64,000 nucleotides of DNA, taken from NCBI RefSeq assembly GCF_026627445.1, contig NZ_JAPNLJ010000015.1, positions 1 to 64,000 on the forward strand, read 5' to 3'. Source of the DNA: Streptomyces sp. H27-H1 (GTDB lineage: Bacteria; Actinomycetota; Actinomycetes; Streptomycetales; Streptomycetaceae). This document shows, piece after piece, positions 1 through 7,598 of the stretch. A program made the position numbers and the translations under genes. Below the pieces are notes generated by a model, which did not search any database, was not told where the DNA came from, and saw nothing but the letters and a program-made list of their open reading frames with translations. Within the stretch, counting starts at the first letter, position 1. The number at the start of each line of letters is the position of its first letter.

Positions 1-73
1 CAGCCATGATGGCAGTACAGGCACAGGTCTCCCCGGTGATCACAGAGCGTCGCAACTCCATGATCGCCAAGAC

Positions 74-1870
74 TTGTGCCTGCTCTGCTACCGAGATGGC
101 GCCACCGCGCCTATCTGCGCGGCCTCTAAGGCAGACAATCCGGTCGTGCAGCACGTCTACACCGCCGACCCTGCCCCGCTGGTGCACAACGGGCGGGTCT
201 ACCTCTACACCGGGCACGACGAGGACGGCTCCTCCTCCTTCGTGATGAAGGACTGGCGGGTGTGGTCCTCCGACGACATGGTCAACTGGACCGACCACGG
301 CTCACCGCTCAGCCTGAACACCTTCAGCTGGGCGGGCGCCAACGCGTGGGCGGGCCAGGCCGTCGAACGGGACGGCAAGTTCTACTGGTACGTGCCGGTG
401 TCGGTCCGGGCGACCGGCCAATTCGCCATCGGCGTGGCGGTGTCGGACAGCCCCACCGGCCCATTCCGGGACGCCCTCGGCCACCCGCTGGTGGAGAACA
501 GCGAGATCGACCCGACCGTCTTCATCGACGACGACGGTCAGGCCTACCTGTACTGGGGTAACCCGAACCTGTGGTACGTCAAGCTGAACGCGGACATGAC
601 GTCCTACGCAGGCAGCCCCGCCAGAATTCCGCTCACCACCGAGGGCTTCGGATCCCGCACCGACAACCCCGACCGTCCCACGCTGTACGAAGAAGCACCC
701 TGGGTCTATAAGCGGAACGGCCTGTACTACATGGTGTATGCGGCCAAGTGCTGCGCGGAGTTCATCGCCTACTCCACGGCACCCAGCCCGACCGGACCGT
801 GGACCTACCGTGGAACAGTCATGCCCGCCCAAGGAACCAGCTTCACCAACCACGCGGGCATCGTGGACTTTCAGGGCAACTCGTATTTCTTCTACCACAA
901 CGGCGCTCTGCCGGGCGGCGGCGGCTTCACCCGGTCGGTCGCGGTGGAGAAGTTCAGCTACAACGCCGACGGCACCATTCCAACGATGAATATGACGACG
1001 GCCGGGGCGCCGCAGTCCGGCACGCTCGATCCTTATGTCCGGCAGGAAGCCGAGACCATCGCGTGGGGCAGCGGCATCGAAACCGAACCCTCCAGCGAGG
1101 GCGGGATGAACGTCAGCTGGATTGAAAACGGTGATTACATCAAGGTCAAGGGCGTGGCATTCGGCACCGGTGCCGGCTCGTTCACCGCCAGGGTGGCCTC
1201 AGGCACCAGCGGCGGCCGAGTCGAGCTGCACCTGGACAGTCCTACTGGGCCAACGGTCGGGACATGCACCGTGTCGGGCACCGGAGGCTGGCAGACCTGG
1301 AGCACGGTCTCGTGCCCTGTCACCGGTGCGACCGGGACCCACGATCTGTACCTGCGCTTCGCCGGCGACAGCGGGTACCTGTTCAACATGAACTGGTGGC
1401 AGTTCACCACCGGCCGGCCCGCCTTCTCGTCAACCGCCGTCGCCCAGCACAGCGGGTACTGCCTGGACGACCCCAACCAAAGCACCGCCGACGGCACTCA
1501 GTACCGGCAGTACACCTGCGGCGCCGGTGAGGAACAGCGGTTCGACTTCCGCCCGGTGCTAGGGGTGGCGGACACCTACTCCCTGGTGAACCACCACAGC
1601 GGCAAGTGCCTCGACATCCGCGGTGTCTCCACCGCCGACGGCGCGGCGGTCCACCAGTGGACCTGCCACGGCGGCACGAGCCAGCAGTTCACGCTGCGGC
1701 GGGTCGCCGCCAACGACTACCAGCTCGTCGCGGTGCACAGCGGCAAGTGCGTGGACGTCAGCGGGATCTCCACCGCCGTCGGAGCACTGGTCCACCAATG
1801 GACCTGTGACTCCGCCAGCGCCCTGGCCACCAAGAAGAACCAGGTCTGGCGCCTGAGCGGCAAGAGCTAG
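74..1870 (+). CDS. GH43 arabinofuranosidase/xylosidase with CBM6 and ricin-type lectin domains, altered N-terminus
   Basis: Predicted extracellular hemicellulase acting on arabinoxylan or similar polymers. The five-bladed GH43 catalytic domain spans about residues 20-335. It shows the base Asp32 in TADPAPLV, the pKa-modulating Asp146 in EIDPTVF and the acid Glu207 in YEEAPW. A CBM6 beta-sandwich follows (about 345-450), then a ricin B/CBM13 trefoil (about 455-598) with repeated HSGKCLD motifs. Mature GH43 enzymes of this type normally begin near ADNPVVQHVYTADPAP after a signal peptide. Here the preceding 19 residues (MCLLCYRDGATAP...) are Cys-containing and have no hydrophobic core, so the secretion signal seems to have been lost by a rearrangement near position 130. 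Family and domains are clear; the true start, and whether the protein is secreted, are not. Confidence 0.85.
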   Translation: MCLLCYRDGATAPICAASKADNPVVQHVYTADPAPLVHNGRVYLYTGHDEDGSSSFVMKDWRVWSSDDMVNWTDHGSPLSLNTFSWAGANAWAGQAVERDGKFYWYVPVSVRATGQFAIGVAVSDSPTGPFRDALGHPLVENSEIDPTVFIDDDGQAYLYWGNPNLWYVKLNADMTSYAGSPARIPLTTEGFGSRTDNPDRPTLYEEAPWVYKRNGLYYMVYAAKCCAEFIAYSTAPSPTGPWTYRGTVMPAQGTSFTNHAGIVDFQGNSYFFYHNGALPGGGGFTRSVAVEKFSYNADGTIPTMNMTTAGAPQSGTLDPYVRQEAETIAWGSGIETEPSSEGGMNVSWIENGDYIKVKGVAFGTGAGSFTARVASGTSGGRVELHLDSPTGPTVGTCTVSGTGGWQTWSTVSCPVTGATGTHDLYLRFAGDSGYLFNMNWWQFTTGRPAFSSTAVAQHSGYCLDDPNQSTADGTQYRQYTCGAGEEQRFDFRPVLGVADTYSLVNHHSGKCLDIRGVSTADGAAVHQWTCHGGTSQQFTLRRVAANDYQLVAVHSGKCVDVSGISTAVGALVHQWTCDSASALATKKNQVWRLSGKS

Positions 1871-2182
1871 AAGCTGGCCGCGGTAGCCGCCGAGCTGGGT
1901 CTCACCTCGAACGAGATGAACAAGATGCTCTTCGGGCTCACCATCACGATGGTCCACGGCGGTGGTCAGCATTCCGCCACAGAGCCGCGGCGTGCCTTGT
2001 CGCTGGTGCCCTGACCGACAGTCTCGGAGTTCATCGCTGCTCAGGGGGCCGTCTGAGGGGTGCCACAGCAGGAATTCGGTGCTGCGGCAACCGGCCTCGA
2101 CGTGGAGTGCCAGGAAGCCTTTGACCTGCAGTGATGGGCTGAACGTCGATTCCGCCGCTGGCTTCGCAGCAGGACCCTCGAT
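1871..2182. other. Gap with gene remnants, no confident gene
   Basis: This stretch between the GH43 gene and the membrane protein has no gene I can support. The plus frame right after the GH43 stop stays open for about 47 codons (KLAAVAAELGLTSNEMNKML...), which has the look of a fragment of an unrelated protein. The minus strand also has an open frame here without a recognisable family. I read it as rearrangement debris. It may hold the promoter of the next gene, but no clear -35/-10 was seen. Confidence 0.35.
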
Positions 2183-3268
2183 GTGGCCAAGCGGTGGTAC
2201 CAAGCGAACATCGTCCCCCGCCGGGTGGCGTCGGCACAGCGAAGTACCCAAAGGCTGCTGGCGCCCATAGGGCAGGCTTTCCCCGCCCTGTTCGCGGCGA
2301 GGGCGGACAGCGAAAGGTGGCTGGCCGGCCAGTGGACGATGCGCTGGTTCTACTCCGCTCAGGTGATGGGCCCGGCCCTGCTCGCCTGGGTGGCTGCAGT
2401 CACGTTGTTCATCTGGAACGTGCGAGCACTGGAACCCGTCTGGCGATCGATGCGCAGCGGGTACTCGGCGATGAGGTGGATAGTCGGCAAGGTCGTGGGA
2501 TTGCCCGAGATGGTCCGCTCATGGGAGAACGCAACGGACGTGTTCCACGGGATACGCCCAGTACTCGTCGCCGCCTTTGCATTGATGGTCTGGCCCGTTC
2601 TTCGGCGGGCTGGCATCGCCCTTGCCGACCTCATCGCACTTTCGCCCGCGGACCAAGGTCAAGGGTCGGTGGCAGAGGCGAAGTTCAGCAACTACGCGTC
2701 AGGTTGGCCCGTGGCTGCCCTGATGCTGTGCGTCTCGGAGTGCGGTAGAGCGCTCAAGAGGTGGCAGGAAGGCCCGCCAACGGCTCCGCCGCCCGTCATA
2801 TCACTGGCTTCCGTTGAGCGAGTGGTATGGAGTGCCCATCTGGCGCGATACAAGGACGCCCGGCTACGACGACCGCAGAGGAAGCTGCTCCAGGACCATG
2901 CCGCACAGGTCGTTGGAGCACTGCGTGCTGCCGAGGCGCAGCAGCACATCGACCCCGAGACCGCACTGCGAACCCTCTCGGATTTGCTGTTGACCATCGC
3001 GGAACGATACGCGGAGGGGCGGTTGGGCGTACTCCTTGATGAAGAGCAGATCAACGATGCGGCACCCATCGTCCCGCACGCGGGCCTGCGGTTCACTGCG
3101 GTGGGTCTCGTGGTGGTTGCGGTGGTTGCGGGAGCGGTGTTCGCCGGTGTACCAGAGCCAGCGATTGTTGCGTTGCTCCCTCTGTCGGTTCTCGGCGGAG
3201 CAATGTTCCTTAATCGCGGCAAGGCCCCCACCCCGTCTGAACTGACTCATCTGCTGATTCCCAGGTAG
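2183..3268 (+). CDS. Membrane protein of unknown function
   Basis: A 361-residue protein that I do not recognise. Hydrophobic segments lie at about residues 58-78 (VMGPALLAWVAAVTLFIW), 126-150 (PVLVAAFALMVWPVL...), 305-325 (AVGLVVVAVVAGAVFAGV) and 328-345. Between the second and third pairs is a soluble, charged region (about 160-300) rich in Ala, Arg and Leu. This suggests a cytoplasmic domain held by membrane hairpins. The start is uncertain: the frame runs in from upstream and the ATG has no good ribosome binding site, so the N-terminus could be truncated by the same rearrangement that left debris upstream. Confidence 0.6.
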   Translation: MAKRWYQANIVPRRVASAQRSTQRLLAPIGQAFPALFAARADSERWLAGQWTMRWFYSAQVMGPALLAWVAAVTLFIWNVRALEPVWRSMRSGYSAMRWIVGKVVGLPEMVRSWENATDVFHGIRPVLVAAFALMVWPVLRRAGIALADLIALSPADQGQGSVAEAKFSNYASGWPVAALMLCVSECGRALKRWQEGPPTAPPPVISLASVERVVWSAHLARYKDARLRRPQRKLLQDHAAQVVGALRAAEAQQHIDPETALRTLSDLLLTIAERYAEGRLGVLLDEEQINDAAPIVPHAGLRFTAVGLVVVAVVAGAVFAGVPEPAIVALLPLSVLGGAMFLNRGKAPTPSELTHLLIPR

Positions 3269-3438
3269 CCGTAGTGTCCGGATCGCCGAAGAGCGCGCCG
3301 CCAAACGGTGTGGCGGGCTTGGTCGATAGGGCCCGGGGCCAGCCCATCGCTTCCCGTCACGGTGGCACCACCTCTTCATCCGCTGTGTGACGCGGGGTGC
3401 CTGCGGGAGTGCGGGCACCACCGCGGACCCAGCAGGCC

Positions 3439-3455
3439 GCCGCCCAAGGGGCGGC
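3439..3455 (+). terminator. Short GC hairpin
   Basis: GCCGCCC and GGGCGGC form a 7-bp stem with an AAG loop, followed by AAAA. It could end transcription of the membrane protein gene. It also lies directly before a strong AAAAGGAGG ribosome binding site, so it might instead shape translation of the short reading frame downstream. Confidence 0.35.
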
Positions 3456-3468
3456 AAAAGGAGGCGCC

Positions 3469-3630
3469 GTGGACCGGACATGTGAACGTGTTGAGTGCGC
3501 TCGCGACCGGCCAACGCCGCCGGACCGGAGCGAAGAGCAACGGCCACCCTGCCCTGGGCTGGCCGTCTGGTACCCCCGTTCGCCATCTGCGACGGCATGG
3601 GCGACGAGACCGCGACGCTCACCCGACTGA
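3469..3630 (+). CDS. Possible small protein (53 aa) behind a strong ribosome binding site
   Basis: A GTG start lies four bases after AAAAGGAGG (3456-3464), one of the best Shine-Dalgarno matches in this part of the window. It opens a frame for a basic, Pro/Arg-rich peptide with two Cys near the N-terminus (VDRTCERVEC...) and one in the middle (PPCPG). No family is recognised. The ribosome binding site is the only real argument. The frame might be fortuitous or the remnant of a longer gene. Confidence 0.25.
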   Translation: MDRTCERVECARDRPTPPDRSEEQRPPCPGLAVWYPRSPSATAWATRPRRSPD

Positions 3631-3742
3631 AGTGCAGCACAGGGCGGCGGTCTCATCGAGCCGGGAACATAGTTCTTGAACAGAGCCCGCGTGGCGGTGC
3701 ACCGGATAGTTGGGTGTGCACCACCTACCGCATGGTTGTCGG

Positions 3743-4651
3743 CTACTGCGGCTGGCCATGTTCCACATGTGAGGTGGACGGTGTCTGCCGGACAGCGTCG
3801 GCTAGGGCGTCCGTCACTCTGCCGCGCAATTGCTTCCTGTCCTGATCGGTGCGCAACCGCATCCGACCATAACGAGTCAGGTGTGGATCAAGGTGGTTGC
3901 GGACGAGCCGGTAGAGATCGGCGTGGCGGCGCGCGAGCTCCTCGCGGGCGTCGCGCGCGGCAGCGGTGAGGAGCGCCTTCTCGGGATGAAGGTGCTCCGC
4001 GATGCTGATGACGTCCTGAACGGCATACCGCAGGCGTCGGTTCTCGCCGTAGCGCTGGAACAGATTCGCCGGCAATCGACGTCGGCCCATCAACTCCCGC
4101 ACTTCGCGAAGCGACTGCAGACGCAGTTCCTGCCAGGCCAGCGGCAGAAGGCCATGAGTGGATGGACTGAGCGCCCCAGGAGCGACCTCGGCCTGGAGAG
4201 ACTTCAGGTGGCGTTGCCAGCGATGCAAGAGGGGAGGGTGGCACAGAGCGTCATCGCGGTCGGACTGATGGCTGGCGTCGTCGAGGACGTGAAGTCGGAA
4301 CTCGTCTTCACTCATCGTGTGCATGCTCAGAGCTCTGCCATGGAGGGGAGCTTGCAGCAGACCGCGTGCCGCGGCGCGCTCGATGGCGGCATGCCTTGTC
4401 CGGATGGCCGTTGATGCATCGGGCGACAGTCCTGCGATCTCCGACCGCTCATTGAACAGTTGACGGAACTGAGGATCGAGGTGCTGGGCCAGCCAGAGCA
4501 GCGCTTGCTCGCGTGGATCATCTGTGGCGGGTGGAACGGGCAGGATCCCGGCAGCGGTTAGTTCGTCTCTGCGCCGCCGCTGGAACTCCTTCCTGGCCTC
4601 GCACACCCGCTGTGCGACGACGGTGTGCTGCCAGTGGAGGTACTCAGCCAT
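3743..4651 (-). CDS. Uncharacterised Arg-rich, mostly helical protein
   Basis: A 302-residue soluble protein of unrecognised family. It is predicted mostly alpha-helical, rich in Arg, Glu, His and Leu, and has no signal or membrane segments. Notable stretches are an N-terminal basic helix (ARKEFQRRRRDEL), a central Trp-containing segment (HRWQRHLKSLQAEV) and a C-terminal Arg/Asp-rich helix (TDQDRKQLRGRVTDALADAV). The ATG at 4651 is the first in the conserved-looking frame, but an in-frame GTG about 19 codons upstream is possible, since the preceding residues (AVPPLRPNDLNQLPG) also look protein-like. Codon bias is weaker than in flanking genes, which fits recent acquisition. Confidence 0.55.
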   Translation of the reverse strand: MAEYLHWQHTVVAQRVCEARKEFQRRRRDELTAAGILPVPPATDDPREQALLWLAQHLDPQFRQLFNERSEIAGLSPDASTAIRTRHAAIERAAARGLLQAPLHGRALSMHTMSEDEFRLHVLDDASHQSDRDDALCHPPLLHRWQRHLKSLQAEVAPGALSPSTHGLLPLAWQELRLQSLREVRELMGRRRLPANLFQRYGENRRLRYAVQDVISIAEHLHPEKALLTAAARDAREELARRHADLYRLVRNHLDPHLTRYGRMRLRTDQDRKQLRGRVTDALADAVRQTPSTSHVEHGQPQ

Positions 4652-4847
4652 TCCCGGCAGTTGGTTCAGATCGTTCGGCCGTAACGGCGGCACCGCCGCG
4701 TCCGAGCCAGATCCGTTGCGGACCGTGGGCGACCGCAGGCGCATGGCCGCAAACGCGGAACGGCGGGACGGGTGGGCCCCGTCCCGCCGTTCCGTCACAC
4801 CCGGGGCTGAACGCGGTCCGTCGGCCGGACGGCGCAGGGCGCGCCGG

Positions 4848-6251
4848 TCAGTAGCCGACGCGGAACGTCGCGTCCTGCCGTTCGGTCGCCGTCGAGATCG
4901 GGTCGATGCGCAGGACGTAGTTGGAGTGCCGGAGGTAACGCGTCGGGAAGTTGTGCGAGCGGAAGGAGGACCAGCTGGAGTCCGCCAGGCCGGCCGTGCG
5001 GTGGAAGGTAGCGTCCGCCGCGAAGGTCGACGTGCCGTCGTTGACGTCGAGTCGCAGCTCGTAGTTGTAGTGCCGCAGGTAGCGGGTGGGGTTGTTGACG
5101 GACTGGAAGGACACGGCGGAGCTGTCGGCGAGGCCCGGGACCAGCTTCCACAGGGAGTCGGTGTACGGGTTGAACGGGTACGGGTCGATGCGGCCGACGC
5201 TGTCGGCGTGGCGGACGTAACGGTCCGGGAAGTTGTAGGACTTGAGCCGGTTCCAGCCCGGTGCACCCCACTTGGCGAGCAGGTTGTCGTACTCGGCGGC
5301 GGTGATGGTCGTGATGCCGCAGTGCTTGGAGTTGAGCGGCTGGGTGTAGGTCTTCTGGTCGAGGGCGGTCCAGGTGCCGGACGCGAGGTCGGACGTCTCC
5401 CAGGCGTAGAAGACGCCGTTGGGGGTGTAGGAGTCGCCCCACAAGTACCAGGTGTTCGAGGCCAGCGACTTCACGATGGTCGGGGCCTCGGTGCCACCGT
5501 GGAAGGTCGGGGTACCAAAGACGGTGAAGCTGCCCGGAGTGAGCGACGTGGACTTGGTACCGAGGAGCTTTCCCTGCCCGTTGTCCTTGAAGTACATGTA
5601 GTTGACGCCGCCGACACCGACGGTCACGTTGGCGTCGATGGCGTCGTAGCCGGGGTCGAAGAAGACCTGCGGGGCGGAGGCCGTGATGAAGTCGCTGGTG
5701 TAGTTCACCATGATCACGTTGTGACCGCTGGCGTTGGCCGCCGAGTAGAGGACCGCGTACTGGCCGCGCCCCGCGTCCCAGAACGACTCCGGCGCCCAGC
5801 TGTGGGTGGCCATGTCGTGCAGCTTCAGGCGCCGGTAGCCGGTGAAGGTGCGCAGGTCGACCGAGTCCCAGACGTGGATGTACTGGCTGTTGTAGCCCCA
5901 GTCGGTGCCCTTGAGATCGGTGGCGAGCACGACGAAGGTGCCGTCCTGCCTGCGCAGGATGAACGGGTCGCGCAGGCCGAGGGCGCCCGCCGTGGGGATC
6001 GCGACGGGGTTGTTCTGGTTCAGCGGCGTCCACTCCAGCGCGTCGCGGCTGACCGCGAGGTGGAGGCCGTAGTCGGTGCCGGCGCCGAGGTCGTTCGACT
6101 CGGTGAAGTAGCACATCACGTACGCCGAGTCGGCCGCGTGGGCGGCGCCCGCGCCGAAGCTCAGGATTCCGGTCATCGCCAAGGGAGTGGCGGCGGCCAG
6201 GCCGAGAATGGTGCGACGGGACGGCTGCGCCGGGTGGGGTGCTGCGCTCAT
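4848..6251 (-). CDS. Secreted GH43-like arabinosidase with C-terminal AbfB (CBM42) domain
   Basis: Predicted Tat-exported enzyme of 467 residues. The leader carries twin Arg at residues 12-13 (SRRTILGLAA) with an AHA cleavage region near residue 39. The catalytic beta-propeller (about 40-325) shows LRDPFI and HSWAPESFWD, the usual surroundings of GH43 acidic residues. The remaining 140 residues form an AbfB arabinose-binding trefoil, with repeated FPDRYVRH, NPTRYLRH and FPTRYLRH signatures. Likely role: arabinan or arabinoxylan side-chain removal outside the cell. The promoter region holds a LacI-type palindrome at 6304-6323, so sugar-dependent repression is likely. No LacI gene lies in the window. 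Confidence 0.85.
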   Translation of the reverse strand: MSAAPHPAQPSRRTILGLAAATPLAMTGILSFGAGAAHAADSAYVMCYFTESNDLGAGTDYGLHLAVSRDALEWTPLNQNNPVAIPTAGALGLRDPFILRRQDGTFVVLATDLKGTDWGYNSQYIHVWDSVDLRTFTGYRRLKLHDMATHSWAPESFWDAGRGQYAVLYSAANASGHNVIMVNYTSDFITASAPQVFFDPGYDAIDANVTVGVGGVNYMYFKDNGQGKLLGTKSTSLTPGSFTVFGTPTFHGGTEAPTIVKSLASNTWYLWGDSYTPNGVFYAWETSDLASGTWTALDQKTYTQPLNSKHCGITTITAAEYDNLLAKWGAPGWNRLKSYNFPDRYVRHADSVGRIDPYPFNPYTDSLWKLVPGLADSSAVSFQSVNNPTRYLRHYNYELRLDVNDGTSTFAADATFHRTAGLADSSWSSFRSHNFPTRYLRHSNYVLRIDPISTATERQDATFRVGY

Positions 6252-6303
6252 CTGGACTCCATGGGGCGTGCGGGCACGGGAGAAACGGCTCGGTCGTTCG
6301 GGA

Positions 6304-6323
6304 GAGTGTTAACGCTAACACTC
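6304..6323. promoter_or_regulatory. LacI-family operator upstream of the GH43-AbfB gene
   Basis: GAGTGTTAACGCTAACACTC is a 20-bp palindrome with one mismatched pair. Its GTTAACG/CTAAC core is typical of sites bound by LacI/GalR regulators of sugar genes in Streptomyces. It lies about 50 bases before the glycosidase start, so binding should block its promoter. The cognate regulator is not encoded in this window. Confidence 0.65.
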
Positions 6324-6906
6324 GGTCGGACAAGAGAGCTGACACGCCGTTATCCGATCGTGACCAGATGTCGGTACCGACCCTCTGCCGGTGCAGCGTG
6401 AGCCCTCCCCCGCTTCCGGTGGCCTGCCTCCACCTGGAGTTCGGCCACCCGGCCGGACGTGCCGCCCAGTCGGGCGATCTCCGGCGGCAGGGCGGCGACC
6501 TGCGGCTCCAGCCGCTTGATCAGCTGCTGCGGGGTTCGGGCTGGCCAGTTCGGCACGCAGGCCGAACCCGGTGTCCAGGCCGTACCCAGGCCTGCGGCAC
6601 GGCGAGGCCGACCGGGGCGGCATTGCTACGAGCAGCGGCTTCCCCGCCCCGAGACTGCTTCGTCCAGGACGTTCTCATCCACTGAACCGTGATCTCCAAA
6701 GCACCTACCTCCGCGCCGAAGGACACGGAGACGAAGGAGCGGACGTCATCCCGCCTCGACGCGGCGGCAGGTGCTGCTACTTCTCAGGCTCTGGCACGAG
6801 TTCTGTGGTCGCTCACGTTGCGTGATTGTTGATCTTCTTGGCTGTACTCATGAGGTTGCCTGCAAATCGTCGGACGTCGTCATGCTGTCGCTGACACTTC
6901 TGGCCC
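6324..6906. other. Gap with possible transposase debris, leading into an insertion-sequence remnant
   Basis: No intact gene is seen. The minus strand at 6350-6560 encodes a short helical piece (RTPQQLIKRLEPQVAALPPEIARLGG) that resembles the coiled N-terminus of some transposases, but it is too short and degraded to assign. The stretch beginning GGCTCTGGCACGAG near 6787 may be the left inverted repeat of the ISL3 element whose transposase starts at 6907. No matching right end was found. Confidence 0.35.
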
Positions 6907-7530
6907 GTGAACGAGGTATTGGTCCGGCTGGAGGCGTTGCTGCTTCCAGCGGTCGCGGACGTGGGGGTGCTGTCGGTCGACATGGATAGCGTGGTCATTC
7001 GGGTCGAGGTGAGGTCCACATCTGTTGGGGCGTCATGCCCGGGCTGCGGAGTCTGGTCGAGTCGGCTTCACGGCTCCTACTTTCGCTCTCCCATGGACAC
7101 GCCGAGCGCGGGCCAGCGAGTGCAGTTGCGTCTGCATGTCCGCCGGTTCATCTGCGCTGGCGCATCGTGCGAGCGGCGGACCTTCGCCGAGCAGGTGCCG
7201 GGCCTGACGCGTCGACACAGCCGATGGACGGAGCGATTGCGGGCGGCGCTGGCCAGCATCGGCCTGGCGCTGGCCGGCCGGGCCGGCGCCAGGCCGGCAG
7301 GCACCCTCGGGGTCTCGATCAGCCGCAGTGCCGTGTTGCGACTCATCCACGCACTTCCCGAACCACAACCGCCGTCTCCGCGGGTGGTTGGCGTCGACGA
7401 GTACGCGATGCGCAAGGGCCGCGTCTACGGAACCGTGCTGATCGATATTGAGACGCGGCGGCCGGTGGACCTGCTGCCGGACCTGACCAGCGGAAACGCG
7501 CCCGCCACTATCGGAAAGACAACGGCTTCT
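6907..7530 (+). pseudogene. ISL3-family transposase, 5' fragment
   Basis: The GTG-started frame encodes the N-terminal third to half of an ISL3 transposase. The zinc-finger region CPGCGVWSSRLHGSY is followed by the CxxxxCxRRTF motif, then the VPGLTRRHSRWTERLR segment, the helix-turn-helix, and the start of the RNase H-like domain with VVGVDEYAMRKGRVYGTVLIDIETRRPVDLLPD. After LLPD (near 7485) the family resemblance ends abruptly and the frame stops at 7530 or soon after in other frames; the remaining acidic residues of the DDE site and the C-terminus are absent. The element cannot move itself. It abuts the 3' end of the patatin gene, so the deletion probably ended there. Confidence 0.75.
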
Positions 7531-7598
7531 AGGTCGGATGAGCCGCTCGTTGTGGTGACGAGCCTCGTGACCTGCGCTGTACTAATCGGCGCGGAGCG

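Larger units (their letters stand above)
3269..3742. other. Mostly non-coding gap with one hairpin and one possible short gene
   Basis: Between the membrane protein and the convergent unknown gene there is a GC-rich hairpin at 3439-3455 and a possible 53-codon gene at 3469-3630, listed separately. The remainder (3269-3438 and 3631-3742) shows no family resemblance in any frame. Confidence 0.4.

Noticed and set aside
2000..2250. Minus-strand frame with LQVKGFLALHVEAGCRSTEFLLWHPSDG considered as part of an unknown protein
   Set aside because: It crosses the 3' end of the GH43 gene and the start of the membrane protein without a start or conserved ends; kept only as possible debris.
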